Made by a program: the position numbers and the translations under genes | Notes under the pieces: generated by a model | The model's input: only the letters and a program-made list of their open reading frames with translations | Told to the model about the DNA's origin: nothing | The model's database searches: none | Shown here: piece after piece, positions 7,942 to 17,644 of the stretch | Position numbering within the stretch: the first letter of the stretch is position 1 | Layout: each line of letters starts with the position of its first letter | Assembly (NCBI GenBank): GCA_050302275.1 | Contig: JBNLAT010000012.1 | Span: 7,314-71,313 of the forward strand | From: JAPHTQ01 sp050302275 | GTDB lineage: Bacteria > Pseudomonadota > Gammaproteobacteria > Thiohalomonadales > Thiohalomonadaceae | Direction of reading: 5' to 3' | DNA length: 64,000 nt

Positions 7942-9639
7942 ATGCAAACCCAGTCTCCCTTTGAGCATGAAGTAGATGTACTAGTAGTCGGTTCGGGGGC
8001 AGGCGCAATGACTGCCGCTCTGGTCGCTAGTATTGAAGGTTGCGGCGAAGTGCTGATGGTGGAAAAAGGCGATCGTTACGGTGGCACTTCCTCTATGTCC
8101 GGCGGCGCACTCTGGATACCGAATAGCCATCAATCGAAAGAACTGAAAATCAGCGACACCATTGCTGAGGTCCTGGAGCATCTGCGTACACTTATCGGCA
8201 GCGAGGTATCGGAAACACGCCTGCGCGCCTATGCGGAACAGGCGCCGGAAATGCTCTACTACATGAGCGAGAAGACCCGCCTCAACTGCGAACTGATACA
8301 CGACTCCGACTACTCTCCCGAAACACCTGGAGGCAAACGTGATCACCGTGTACTACAGCCAAAACCGATAAACGCCTGTCATCTAAAAAAACATTTCAGG
8401 CAACTGCACGAACAACCACCACAGGTACTGATCATGGGTCTGTTACCCATGACACTCAGCGAAGCACACACCATGATGAAACGCTCTCGTGGCTGGCTGT
8501 TTCTTGGTATGCGTATCGTGTTGCGTTATCTGCTCGACATCCCCGGCCGATTAAAAGGTAAACGTTCTCGTTATCTGACCATGGGCAATGCATTGATCGG
8601 ACAACTGCGCTGGTCGATGCTGGAACGAAATATCGATTTATGGTTAAAAACACCTATGCTTTCGCTAATCGAAGAACATGGCGAGGTGGTCGGTGCGGTG
8701 GTTGAGAAAGAGGGAACACCGACGCGCATTCGGGCACGCAAGGGGGTAATAATCGGCGCTGGCGGTTTCGAACACAATATGACACTACGTGATGAGTGGC
8801 TCCCCAAGCCCAGCACCACCAATTGGAGTGCTTCACAAACCAACAATACCGGCGACGGTATTATTGCGGCACAGGCGATTGGTGCAAAAACCGATTTAAT
8901 GGAACATGCCTGGTGGGCACCTGTAGTAAGAGTGCCGGGCAAAGATCGCCCTTACGCCATCTTCACCGAACGCAACCTGCCCGGCATGGTGATCGTCAAC
9001 AAGTCCGGAAAACGCTTCGCCAATGAGGCGACCTCGTATCATGAAGGCGTTGTCAGCATGTATCAGGCAGACATGCCGCATAGTCCGGCTATCCCCGCCT
9101 ACGTGATATTCGATGCCCGCTATCGTTTCCGCTATCCGTTCGGCCCGGTGATGCCCGGTTACATGCTGCCCGATCTATTCCTCTTCGGCGGCGTGCGCGA
9201 TGTGTTGGTCAAAGCACATACACTGGAAGAACTGGCAGAAAAGATCGAAGTCGATGCCGACAATCTGAAAATAACCATCGAAAAAAACAACGAATACGCG
9301 GAAAGCGGAAAAGATCCAGAATTTCATCGCGGCGACAGTTACTACGATCGCTTTAACAGCGATCACCGCGCCCAACCCAATCCCTGTATCAGCAGGATCG
9401 GCAAACCACCCTACTACGCCATGCGCGTCTATCCTGGTGATCTCGGAACCAAGGGCGGCATTCTCACCGACGAACATGCCCGCGCACTCCGAGAAAACGG
9501 CGAACCGATCTCCGGTCTTTACGTTATCGGCAATTCAGCTGCATCAGTGATGGGGAGTAAAGATCCGGGCTCAGGTGCAACACTGGGCCCAGCGATGACT
9601 TTTGGATATCTGGCAGCGAAACATTTGGTCAGAAAGTAG
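7942..9639 (+). CDS. FAD-dependent oxidoreductase, 3-ketosteroid dehydrogenase / fumarate-reductase flavoprotein family
   Basis: This 565-aa flavoprotein has an N-terminal dinucleotide-binding site, GSGAGAMTAAL at about residue 17, followed by the FAD contact VEKGDRYGGTSSMSGG. The C-terminal cap return LGPAMTFGYLAAKHL completes the FAD domain. The pattern GGTSSMSGGALWIP and the late GNSAASVMG fit KstD-like members, which remove hydrogens next to a ketone in steroids or similar rings; the actual substrate is unknown. ATG 7942 has GGAGG about 14 bp upstream. No signal peptide was seen. A 70-aa gene follows after 10 bp, probably in the same transcript. Confidence 0.8.
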   Translation: MQTQSPFEHEVDVLVVGSGAGAMTAALVASIEGCGEVLMVEKGDRYGGTSSMSGGALWIPNSHQSKELKISDTIAEVLEHLRTLIGSEVSETRLRAYAEQAPEMLYYMSEKTRLNCELIHDSDYSPETPGGKRDHRVLQPKPINACHLKKHFRQLHEQPPQVLIMGLLPMTLSEAHTMMKRSRGWLFLGMRIVLRYLLDIPGRLKGKRSRYLTMGNALIGQLRWSMLERNIDLWLKTPMLSLIEEHGEVVGAVVEKEGTPTRIRARKGVIIGAGGFEHNMTLRDEWLPKPSTTNWSASQTNNTGDGIIAAQAIGAKTDLMEHAWWAPVVRVPGKDRPYAIFTERNLPGMVIVNKSGKRFANEATSYHEGVVSMYQADMPHSPAIPAYVIFDARYRFRYPFGPVMPGYMLPDLFLFGGVRDVLVKAHTLEELAEKIEVDADNLKITIEKNNEYAESGKDPEFHRGDSYYDRFNSDHRAQPNPCISRIGKPPYYAMRVYPGDLGTKGGILTDEHARALRENGEPISGLYVIGNSAASVMGSKDPGSGATLGPAMTFGYLAAKHLVRK

Positions 9640-9649
9640 CATATCTGCA

Positions 9650-9862
9650 ATGAAACTGGACGTATTTGGCAAGCCTGTTGAAATCATTAGAGATGGCAAT
9701 CGTTGGCTAGTTTTCTATCCCGGAAACGAAGGCAAAAAACGGCGTGCCGATGACATCATTTTGCCGCCAGACTTAAAAGAAGAAAACTTAATCGAATATA
9801 TCGCCGATCTCTGCCATGAATGGGCAACGCTGGACAGTAGTGAAGTAAAGCGTCTGGATTAA
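9650..9862 (+). CDS. small conserved protein (DUF7661-like)
   Basis: This 70-aa protein begins MKLDVFGKPVEIIRDGNRW and contains YPGNEGKKRRADDI and a C-terminal CHEWAT. This pattern resembles small conserved proteins annotated DUF7661; I make that match from memory. It is predicted to be cytosolic and acidic at the C-terminus, with no known function. ATG 9650 is used; a longer in-frame extension would overlap the flavoprotein. It lies 10 bp after the flavoprotein stop and is followed by a hairpin. Confidence 0.65.
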   Translation: MKLDVFGKPVEIIRDGNRWLVFYPGNEGKKRRADDIILPPDLKEENLIEYIADLCHEWATLDSSEVKRLD

Positions 9863-9864
9863 AA

Positions 9865-9890
9865 CAGGCCGGGCATGGCTGCCCAGCCTG
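9865..9890 (+). terminator. hairpin after the 70-aa gene
   Basis: CAGGCCGGGCA (9865-9875) pairs with TGCCCAGCCTG (9880-9890) with one mismatch, 3 bp after the stop codon. The stem is strong but lacks a T-tract; it may also serve the convergent gene ending at 9937. Confidence 0.45.
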
Positions 9891-9936
9891 CTACGATCAC
9901 GCTAAACGGTCATGAGTTTAGCTGCTATTTGAATTG

Positions 9937-11256
9937 TTAGCTGTGCAACTTGTTAAGTTGCTTGGCAATGATATCGTGGCTCAACCACAACACCGGGCCA
10001 TGCGGCGCAGATGCCTCATGGAACATCAGCGGACCAGAACTTTCCAGTACCAGCGCACTGAGGTGATCGGTGATTAGATCTTTACGATCCTTGTGCATCT
10101 TGGTGATCGCTTCTGAAGTACCGACCATCACTTCCGCCAGTTCAGCGGTGTTATCCATTGGCCAGGCATCGAAATTACGGAACTGGGTAATGGTGGAATC
10201 GGCGTTGTAGTTTTCGATCTTCTCGATGAGCTCTTCCAGTTTAACACCGTCGTCCAGCAAACTCTGGCACTCATCCCAAATTTTGTGTGACCAGGCGCTG
10301 TCACCGCTCTCTTTCTTCACTGCAGTCAGGAGCGGAAACAGGGAGAGTTCGACACCGACAAAGATGTCACTAGAGTTGGTACGAATTTCCGGGCAATTGA
10401 AAACCGTGGCTTTAACGCCGTCTTTCCATGCTGCCTCGGCGTGATCTTCCAGCAGCTTCTTGGCATTGCCCTGGGTGTAGTTGGTGTAGGTCTGCCATTG
10501 GTACTCGCCTTTGATCAAGATCTCGGTACCGTGATAACCATAGGCGGTGTAACGCACCTGGCCGCCGTTACTCTCCTGGCGCTGGCGCAGTTTGGCACTG
10601 GCCTCGATCAGGTATTTGAAAGTGTTGGCGGTGACTTCGTTAAAGTTCATCAGGATGAACTTGCCCAGGTCACTGTCAAGCAGCGCACGGGATGAAAGAA
10701 AACGATCGCCACGACCTTTATAAACACGATTGGCAATGGCGAGGAATACTTTGGTCTTGGGGATTCCTCCAGCCATGGTGTGGGCGAAAAAGACATTGGC
10801 CTTTTCCGGGATCAGTTGTTCCAGCTCCGCCATCACCTGAGCCAGGGAATCATGAAAACGCTTCACACCAACTTCACGGCACTTTTCGATGTGTGCCCAG
10901 TCGAGCTTGTCTTCCTGCCAGGTCTTCAGCGTCATCTCGGCGATGAGGTCGGTCGGGGTCGGTGTCCCTTCCGGCGAATCGAGATCGACACCGGCCATCA
11001 TCGGGATATTGATAATCTTGCCACCCAGATTGGCTTCCGCTTCTGCATGTTCTTCGGCGGTCAGTGCCCGCAGTTTACCGTCTTCATCACGACGGCCGAC
11101 AGTAATACCGAGAATGGTCATTCCCGCCTTGCGCGCTTCATCGATCAGGCCATTGACGTAACCACGACCAAACAGTTCACCGAACAGGACAAATACGTCT
11201 CCCTTGCCGAAGATATTTTCCTGCGGCACATCACGTAATGGCACCAGTGCAGACAT
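9937..11256 (-). CDS. enoyl-ACP reductase FabMG-family protein (tentative)
   Basis: This 439-aa cytosolic protein begins MSALVPLRDVPQENIFGKGDVFVLFGELFGRGY. It matches what I recall as the FabMG family, described as a triclosan-tolerant enoyl-ACP reductase type found by metagenomics. The N-terminal VFVLFGELFGRGYVNGLIDEARKAGMTILGITVGR looks like the first beta-alpha-beta of a nucleotide fold. FFAHTMAGGIPKTK and YGYHGTEILIKGEY are further conserved-looking blocks. If correct, it would carry out the last reduction of fatty-acid elongation. ATG 11256 has AAGAG upstream. The gene stands alone, downstream of the RND operon terminator. Function rests on family recall, not on visible catalytic motifs. 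Confidence 0.6.
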   Translation of the reverse strand: MSALVPLRDVPQENIFGKGDVFVLFGELFGRGYVNGLIDEARKAGMTILGITVGRRDEDGKLRALTAEEHAEAEANLGGKIINIPMMAGVDLDSPEGTPTPTDLIAEMTLKTWQEDKLDWAHIEKCREVGVKRFHDSLAQVMAELEQLIPEKANVFFAHTMAGGIPKTKVFLAIANRVYKGRGDRFLSSRALLDSDLGKFILMNFNEVTANTFKYLIEASAKLRQRQESNGGQVRYTAYGYHGTEILIKGEYQWQTYTNYTQGNAKKLLEDHAEAAWKDGVKATVFNCPEIRTNSSDIFVGVELSLFPLLTAVKKESGDSAWSHKIWDECQSLLDDGVKLEELIEKIENYNADSTITQFRNFDAWPMDNTAELAEVMVGTSEAITKMHKDRKDLITDHLSALVLESSGPLMFHEASAPHGPVLWLSHDIIAKQLNKLHS

Positions 11257-11451
11257 AGTTCACTCTTGTTGTTGGCGGAGGCGGCGAAGCCGCTCCTTGG
11301 TTGGTAGTGTCAGCGCCCCCACGCGCTGTGAAGGGCACAACTATAAAGCAATTTCCCCAGCCTATCAAAGGGCTAAAAACCTCACAAAAGCCTGTTTTTT
11401 GGGCAAAAACGGGACTTTGGTCACGGCTTCGACCGCCGCTGCCGAGACAAC

Positions 11452-11479
11452 AAAAAAGGGGCGGTAGAACCGCCCCTTT
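11452..11479 (-). terminator. intrinsic terminator of the RND efflux operon
   Basis: On the minus strand, AAAGGGGCGGT and ACCGCCCCTTT form an 11-bp stem with a 3-nt loop, running into six T's (complement of 11452-11457). It lies 23 bp past the RND permease stop. The rest of the 245-bp gap to 11256 holds the FabMG-family leader, including a GC-rich stem at 11277-11296. Confidence 0.85.
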
Positions 11480-11501
11480 ACTTTCGCTGTATGCCGAACG
11501 C

Positions 11502-14500
11502 TCAGCACTCCTTCTTGATGCAATCCAGGCGCTTGTACATCCAGGCATAATACATCACCGGAATCACCACCAGCGTCAGCACGGTGGAGACCAGAATACC
11601 GGAGATTAACGATACCGCCAGACCGCTAAAGATCGGATCGTCGAGGATAAAGAATGCACCCAACATCGCCGCCACACCGGTCAGCATGATCGGTTTGGCA
11701 CGTACCGCACCCGAGTTAATTACCGCCTTTTCGAAGTCGACGCCTTCCATCACCTGCTGATTGATGAAATCGACCAGCAGAATGGAGTTACGCACGATGA
11801 TACCCGCCAGGGCGATCATGCCGATCATCGAGGTGGCAGTGAACTGCTTGTCCGCCAGCCAGTGACCCGGCATCACACCGATAATGGTCAGCGGGATCGG
11901 CGCCATGATGATTAGCGGCACCACATAGGAGCGGAACTGCGCCACTACCAGCAGGTAGATCAGGATCAGTCCCACCGAGTAGGCGATACCCATGTCGCGG
12001 AAGGTCTCATAGGTGACCTGCCACTCGCCGTCCCACTTCAGGCTGTAATCGTAGGGATTTTGCGGCGGGCTGATGAAGTACTGACCGAGGATACGACCGT
12101 CATCCAGTATCTTGTCACCGAGGGTGCCGACCATTTCGAACATACCGTAAAGCGGGCTATCCAGCTCCCCGGCCATGTCGCCGGTGACGAAGACAACTCG
12201 CTGCAAGTCCTTGTGGTAAATAGCATTTTCCCGAACGGTACGCTCCACGGTGACGATCTCTGAGAGCGGCACCAGGGTGCCGGTCATACTGCGCACCCGC
12301 AGATTCAGCACCGGGTCGATATCGGCCTTATCCTGCACCGCAAATTCCAGCCGAATCGGCAACGGATACTTCACGGTCGGCTCGTGCAGGTAGGAGACAT
12401 CCTCACCGGAAAGCACCGTGTAGATCGCCGCAACCACATTCTGCTGCGGCACGCCGAGCAACGCGGCCTTCTGCTGATCCACCCGCAGAATCAATTTAGG
12501 CGCGGGACTCTCGACACTGTCATCCACATCGACGATGTCAGCGGTACTCTCAAAGACGCCGCGTAGCTCCTTGGCGACACCGATCTGACCGCTATAGTCG
12601 AGGCCGTAGATCTCCGCCACCAGCGGCGACTGCACCGGCGGACCGGGTGGAACTTCGACCACCTTAACGTTGGCGTTCAGCTTGCGACCGATAGCCTGTA
12701 GCGGCTCACGCACTGACAAGGCAATCTCGTGACTCTTGCGATCGCGAACATGCTTGTCCAGCAGGTTGACTTGAATATCGCCAACGTTGGCGCCGCTGCG
12801 CAGGTAGTACTGACGTACCAGACCGTTAAAATTGATTGGCGCGGCAGTCCCCGCATAGACCTGATAATCGGTCACCTCAGGCACGGTGGAGAGATAATTG
12901 CCCAGCTCAGCCAGCACCCGGGCAGTCTGCTCGACGCTACTCCCTTCCGGCATATCGACCACTACCTGGAACTCCGACTTGTTGTCGAAGGGCAGCATCT
13001 TCAGCACCACAAACTTCACCCCGGCCAGACCGACAGAGGCGATGATCAGGAACAGGATGATCAGGCCCAGCTTTTTGCGCTTGGCACCACCCTCTTCGCC
13101 GCGCAGGTAAGGGCCAAGGTATTTCTTGAAGAAGCGGTAGAGCTTGCTCTCGATCTCCTCCTCGTGATGGTCCGAGACATGGTGTGCATCCAGCACCACA
13201 TTGGACATCCACGGGGTGACGACGAAGGCGACACCGAGGGAGATCAACATACCGATACTGGCGTTGATCGGGATCGGACTCATGTACGGCCCCATCAGGC
13301 CGGTGACGAAGGCCATCGGCAGCAATGCTGCAATAACGGTAAAGGTGGCCAGGATGGTTGGACCACCCACCTCATCCACCGCAAGCGGGATCGCCTCGAC
13401 CAGTTTCTTGCCGCCCATCTGCATGTGCCGGTGGATGTTCTCCACCACCACGATGGCATCGTCCACCAGAATACCGATGGAGAAGATCAGGGCGAACAGA
13501 GAGACCCGGTTGAGGGTAAAGCCCCAGGCCCAGGAAGCGAACAGGGTCACCGCCAGGGTGATCACCACCGCCATCCCGACAATAAACGCCTCGCGCTTGC
13601 CGAGGAAGATCAACACCAGCGCAACCACCGAGAGAGTGGCGAAGATCAGCTTGGAGATCAGTTTCTTCGCCTTGTCGTCGGCGGTCGCACCGTAGTTACG
13701 GGTAACAGTGGCCTGGACCCCGTCGGGGACGAAGGTGCCCTTGAGCGATTCAAAACGTGCGATTACCTGATTGGCGATCTCCACCGCATTGGTGCCCGGC
13801 TGCTTGGCGATGGCCACGGTTACTGCGGGGAACTCGCCACGGGCGTCGATACCCTTGTGCTCCGCACCGGGGCCGGTACCAAACCAGACGTATTGCTCCG
13901 GCTGATCTGCACCACGGGTAATGGTGGCCACATCAGAGAGATAGACCGGTTTGCCGTTATGCACGCCGACCACCAGCGCTGCGACTTCATTGACCTCGGC
14001 GAGGAAATCACCCGCCTGCACCAGCACCTCTTCGTTATTACCCACCAGCGCCCCCGAGGGACGGGTGGCATTGGAGAGCTGCAGTGCGGTACGCAGGTCG
14101 TCGAGGGAGATTTGATAGCCCGCCAGACGTGCCGGATCGAGCTGTACGTGGACCACCTGATCCGGACCGCCGATGGTGTAGATGTCGCGGGTACCTTTAA
14201 CCCGCTTCAGCTCCGCCTCGATGGCGTGGGCAACCTGCTGCAGTTGGTGGGCACCCACTTTCTCATCCTGGCTCCACAGGGTCAGGGTGACGATAGGTAC
14301 GTCATCAATGCCCTTGGGCTTGATGATTGGCTGGGTCACGCCAAGATTCTGCGGCAGCCAGTCGCCCTTGGAGAACATCGCGTTATAGAGGCGTACGATG
14401 GCCGCGGTACGATCCTCACCCACCTCGTACTGCACGGTGAGCACCGACATACCGGGACGGGAGACCGAGTAGACGTGTTTCACCCCCTCGATCTCTGAGA

Positions 14501-14732
14501 GGATCTGCTCCGCCGGGGTGCTCACCAGATGTTCAACCTCGGTGGCAGAGGCCCCCGGAAAGGCGATAAAGACATTGGCAAAGGTAACGTTGATCTGCGG
14601 CTCTTCCTCACGCGGCGTGATCATCACCGCAAAGGCGCCCAGCAGAAAACCGACCAGTGCCAGCAGGGGGGTGATTTCGGTGGTCAGGAAGCGTTTGGCG
14701 ATACTGCCGGATATCCCCAATTTCTGCTTCAT
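11502..14732 (-). CDS. RND efflux transporter permease (inner-membrane pump)
   Basis: This 1076-aa protein is full length for an AcrB/MexB-fold pump: a short cytosolic N-terminus, TM1, a large periplasmic porter loop, a central TM bundle, a second porter loop and a C-terminal TM bundle. The proton-relay aspartates are in GILVDDAIVVVENIHRHM in TM4. The N-terminal TPREEEPQI block is typical of the clade usually annotated as acriflavin-resistance or hydrophobic-compound RND pumps. It would drive proton-coupled export through a periplasmic adaptor and an outer-membrane channel. It overlaps the adaptor gene by 4 bp (ATGA). No TolC-like gene is nearby. The substrate is not predictable. Confidence 0.92.
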   Translation of the reverse strand: MKQKLGISGSIAKRFLTTEITPLLALVGFLLGAFAVMITPREEEPQINVTFANVFIAFPGASATEVEHLVSTPAEQILSEIEGVKHVYSVSRPGMSVLTVQYEVGEDRTAAIVRLYNAMFSKGDWLPQNLGVTQPIIKPKGIDDVPIVTLTLWSQDEKVGAHQLQQVAHAIEAELKRVKGTRDIYTIGGPDQVVHVQLDPARLAGYQISLDDLRTALQLSNATRPSGALVGNNEEVLVQAGDFLAEVNEVAALVVGVHNGKPVYLSDVATITRGADQPEQYVWFGTGPGAEHKGIDARGEFPAVTVAIAKQPGTNAVEIANQVIARFESLKGTFVPDGVQATVTRNYGATADDKAKKLISKLIFATLSVVALVLIFLGKREAFIVGMAVVITLAVTLFASWAWGFTLNRVSLFALIFSIGILVDDAIVVVENIHRHMQMGGKKLVEAIPLAVDEVGGPTILATFTVIAALLPMAFVTGLMGPYMSPIPINASIGMLISLGVAFVVTPWMSNVVLDAHHVSDHHEEEIESKLYRFFKKYLGPYLRGEEGGAKRKKLGLIILFLIIASVGLAGVKFVVLKMLPFDNKSEFQVVVDMPEGSSVEQTARVLAELGNYLSTVPEVTDYQVYAGTAAPINFNGLVRQYYLRSGANVGDIQVNLLDKHVRDRKSHEIALSVREPLQAIGRKLNANVKVVEVPPGPPVQSPLVAEIYGLDYSGQIGVAKELRGVFESTADIVDVDDSVESPAPKLILRVDQQKAALLGVPQQNVVAAIYTVLSGEDVSYLHEPTVKYPLPIRLEFAVQDKADIDPVLNLRVRSMTGTLVPLSEIVTVERTVRENAIYHKDLQRVVFVTGDMAGELDSPLYGMFEMVGTLGDKILDDGRILGQYFISPPQNPYDYSLKWDGEWQVTYETFRDMGIAYSVGLILIYLLVVAQFRSYVVPLIIMAPIPLTIIGVMPGHWLADKQFTATSMIGMIALAGIIVRNSILLVDFINQQVMEGVDFEKAVINSGAVRAKPIMLTGVAAMLGAFFILDDPIFSGLAVSLISGILVSTVLTLVVIPVMYYAWMYKRLDCIKKEC

Positions 14733-15742
14733 GATTCACCACCTGCACGCAGCTCCTTGAGCATCACACCCGCACGAATAGGATCGACAGCAACCGCTTC
14801 ACCAGCATCCAGCCCGGCCAGCACTTCGGTCTGGCCTTCTGCCAATACCCGGCCGATGCGTACCTGGCGGAAATGAATGCCCGTTTTGCTCACGACATAG
14901 ACCGCGGTCACTTCACTGCGATGAACCACCGCGCTGGAGGGGATCAGCAGACGCTGCTCCTCACCGGTGACAAAGGCCGCCTTGACCATCATCCCGGGGT
15001 AAACCCCGTACTGCCCCTGAGGTAGGTCGATACGCACACGGAAGGTGTGTGCAGCGGTGTCGGCATAGGGACTGATGGTCAGTTTGGTGCCCTCGACACT
15101 ACCGCCTTCTGCGGCGGGAAGAATGACCCGGGCGCGAGCCAGTTTACGTACGCTGTCTATATCACGTTGTGGAACCTCAGCCACCGCACGCAGATTCTCC
15201 AGCGAGATCCCGGTCAGCAACGGGGTACCGGGATTGGCCGTTTCACCCGGTTCCACATGGCGCTGCACCACAATACCGCTGTAGGGAGCACGCACCACGG
15301 TATGCTCGAGCTGCTCCTGCGCCTGCTCAACCCCGGCATTGGCCGCCTTGAGATTCGCTTCGGCGCGGTCGTAGTCGGCACGTGAGACCAGTTTCTTGGC
15401 GAAGATATCCTTGGTCCGCTCAAAAGTGGCTTTAGCCTCTTCCGCACGCGCCTTGGCCGCTTTCAACGAGGCGCGTTGCTCCTTGTCGCGGAAACGGACC
15501 AGGATGGCCCCCTTCTCGACATAGTCATCGACATCCACCAGCACTTCGATGATTCGGCCCGAAGTCTGGGCGGAAACGGTGCTCTTGTTAACCGCCTCGA
15601 TCACCGCATCCAGCACCTGTTCGCGGGGTACGGTCTGTTCGGTGGCAACGGCACGCTCCAGCGACGCCAGATCCGCGGCGGAGGATGAGATGGCCCAGCC
15701 AAAACCGAGGCAAAGCAGGGCAAAAGGTCGCAAGTTGCGCAT
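14729..15742 (-). CDS. periplasmic adaptor (membrane fusion protein) of RND pump
   Basis: This 337-aa HlyD/MexA-family adaptor has a signal peptide (MRNLRPFALLCLGFGWAISSSAAD). A lipoyl/barrel-sandwich half (SGRIIEVLVDVDDYVEKGAIL) leads into an alpha-hairpin of about residues 75-120 rich in Ala, Lys and Glu, and a second lipoyl half (VRAPYSGIVVQRHVEPGE). It links the permease to an outer-membrane channel. ATG 15742 is chosen because GGGGAGC lies just upstream, against a TTG six codons earlier. It is the first gene of the two-gene efflux operon, with a 28-bp palindrome 44 bp upstream. Confidence 0.9.
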   Translation of the reverse strand: MRNLRPFALLCLGFGWAISSSAADLASLERAVATEQTVPREQVLDAVIEAVNKSTVSAQTSGRIIEVLVDVDDYVEKGAILVRFRDKEQRASLKAAKARAEEAKATFERTKDIFAKKLVSRADYDRAEANLKAANAGVEQAQEQLEHTVVRAPYSGIVVQRHVEPGETANPGTPLLTGISLENLRAVAEVPQRDIDSVRKLARARVILPAAEGGSVEGTKLTISPYADTAAHTFRVRIDLPQGQYGVYPGMMVKAAFVTGEEQRLLIPSSAVVHRSEVTAVYVVSKTGIHFRQVRIGRVLAEGQTEVLAGLDAGEAVAVDPIRAGVMLKELRAGGES

Positions 15743-15785
15743 GGAAGCTCCCCTATACAAATAAAATCAAAGAGTTAAAAGGTTT

Positions 15786-15813
15786 CTGTATATTAGAATT
15801 CGCTAATATACAG
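15786..15813. promoter_or_regulatory. 28-bp palindromic operator candidate of the RND efflux operon
   Basis: CTGTATATTAG (15786-15796) and CTAATATACAG (15803-15813) are perfect 11-bp arms around AATTCG. The site is AT-rich, 44 bp before the adaptor start codon, where a repressor would block the promoter. The size and symmetry suit TetR- or ArsR-type dimers. No regulator gene is adjacent. Confidence 0.65.
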
Positions 15814-15893
15814 GAAAATTTACAATGGGGGAATGACAAGGATATTTCAACAGAGGATGAACTGCACCCTGTACCCTCCCTGGCAGCGTGTGC

Positions 15894-17513
15894 TTAGAGT
15901 TTAAAGCGATTGACCATCTCTTCCAGTTGCGAAGCCAGGGCGACCAGCTCCTCACTAATCTGAGCGGTATGACGTGCGCCCTCGGCGCTATTGTCGGCTA
16001 TCTGGGTGATGTTGGTGACGTTCTGATTGATCTCCTCGGCGACCGCGGTCTGCTCCTCGGCAGCGGTGGCGATCTGGGTGTTCATATCGCTGATGGTATT
16101 GACCTCGCTGGCGATCATGCCCAGGGATTCGCCCGCGGCCTCAACCCGCTCTTCGCAGACCTCGGCCTTTTGCCGCGCTTCGTCCATACCGCGCACCGCA
16201 TCCCGGGCACCGCTCTGCAATTTCTCGATCATGGTACGGATCTCTTCCGCCGACTGCTGCGAACGAGAGGCCAGGGTACGCACCTCATCCGCCACCACTG
16301 CGAAACCACGGCCCGCCTCACCGGCGCGGGCGGCCTCAATCGCGGCGTTGAGCGCCAACAGGTTAGTCTGCTCGGCGATGCCCTTGATCACATCCAGCAC
16401 CATACCGATGTTTTCACTGTCCGCATCGAGCCGCTTGACCGCCGCTCCTGCGGTTTCTATCCCATCCATCAGGGCAGAAATGCCACCGATGGCCTCAGTG
16501 GAAACAAACGCACCATTACGTGCCTCGGCGGTCGCTTCCTGCGAGGCCTCGGCAGTCTTCACCGCGTTGTGCGCCACCTCCTGCACCGCAGCGTTCATTT
16601 CGTGCATGGAGTTGGCCACCATATCGGTTTCGCGCTGCTGCTCCAGAATCCCCTGCAATGAACTTTCCGAAACGGTGGAGGCGCGGTTGGCCATCTCGAT
16701 CAAGCGACTGCTGGAATCGGCGACCGCAGACATACTCTGATGGAATTTACGCAACATAGAGGAAAAGGCGCGGGTCATCGCACCGATTTCGTCGCGGGAG
16801 TCAGACACTTTGATTTCACGACTGAGGTCCGCATCGCGCTCGATCTGCTCCATCAGACGACGCAGGGCGTTGATACGGTTGCTGACCACACTGCGAATGA
16901 GGAAGAAGATCAGCACCATGCCAATGGCAAACAACACCATATGCATGACGCCTGAAAACAGAATGTTGCGATCCACCTGGGCATCCAGTGCCGCCAGAGA
17001 GTAGCTAATACGCACCGCACCAACGATACTGTTTTCCGGCACCTGGTGACACATCAGGCAGTTGGTACCCCGGTAATCCTTCTCGGCAATAATAGGATTC
17101 GCCACGGTGAGGACCCGACCGGCCTCATCCTCGGTGATCTCGATCACCTTCTCGCCGGCAAGCGCCCGCTCATCCAGAGCATCCGTCGGCTTTTCATGTT
17201 CGAAACCGGGACCGAAAACATCACTAATCGCCGAATTGCGAATAATGCGAGCTTCCAGCACACCAGGACGCTCCAGTACCTTGTTGCGGGTAATCTCGCG
17301 ATTCGCCATGGTGCCGGTCAGCATCATAGTGTTAATACTATCGAAGTAGGAATCTGCAGCGTCCTGAGTCTGCTGTTCAACGATTTCCAATACCAGGGCA
17401 CGCTCGCTCTTGGCGCTGTGTATCAGCACCGCGACCATGACAAGAACGAACACCAGCACCACGGTCAGAATAACCTTGGCCTGGACAGACAGGTGATTGC
17501 TTAAAAACCGCAT
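15894..17513 (-). CDS. methyl-accepting chemotaxis protein with CXXCH haem-c sensor domain
   Basis: This 539-aa chemoreceptor has TM1 at residues 13-33, a periplasmic domain at about 34-183, TM2 at about 184-206, HAMP at about 207-262 and a cytoplasmic signalling domain. The signalling hairpin tip contains EAGRGFAVVADEVRTLA. The periplasmic domain contains C152-L-M-C155-H156, a c-type haem attachment motif, followed by a PAS-like return (SIVGAVRISYSL). This points to sensing of redox state or a haem ligand. It would signal through CheW/CheA, none of which are in the window. ATG 17513 is preceded by GGGGAC. No C-terminal CheR-tether pentapeptide was seen. Confidence 0.9.
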   Translation of the reverse strand: MRFLSNHLSVQAKVILTVVLVFVLVMVAVLIHSAKSERALVLEIVEQQTQDAADSYFDSINTMMLTGTMANREITRNKVLERPGVLEARIIRNSAISDVFGPGFEHEKPTDALDERALAGEKVIEITEDEAGRVLTVANPIIAEKDYRGTNCLMCHQVPENSIVGAVRISYSLAALDAQVDRNILFSGVMHMVLFAIGMVLIFFLIRSVVSNRINALRRLMEQIERDADLSREIKVSDSRDEIGAMTRAFSSMLRKFHQSMSAVADSSSRLIEMANRASTVSESSLQGILEQQRETDMVANSMHEMNAAVQEVAHNAVKTAEASQEATAEARNGAFVSTEAIGGISALMDGIETAGAAVKRLDADSENIGMVLDVIKGIAEQTNLLALNAAIEAARAGEAGRGFAVVADEVRTLASRSQQSAEEIRTMIEKLQSGARDAVRGMDEARQKAEVCEERVEAAGESLGMIASEVNTISDMNTQIATAAEEQTAVAEEINQNVTNITQIADNSAEGARHTAQISEELVALASQLEEMVNRFKL

Positions 17514-17644
17514 TTACATAGTCCCCGCGCACTCGACGCAACATGGAGCATCAGCCATTCCATGGCAGCCAAAGTGTCATTGAATACAGTACTCAGGATC
17601 GCCGACAGACATAGTATCGGCAGAGGATAGGTAAAGTTAAGCAC

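Noticed and set aside
11277..11296. GC-rich stem in the FabMG-family leader as a riboswitch
   Set aside because: It is a short simple stem close to the start codon with no conserved riboswitch core.
12729..14498. 589-codon plus-strand frame opposite the RND permease gene
   Set aside because: It is a mirror frame of a well-supported RND gene, His/Gln/Asp-rich as expected from antisense of high-GC coding DNA.
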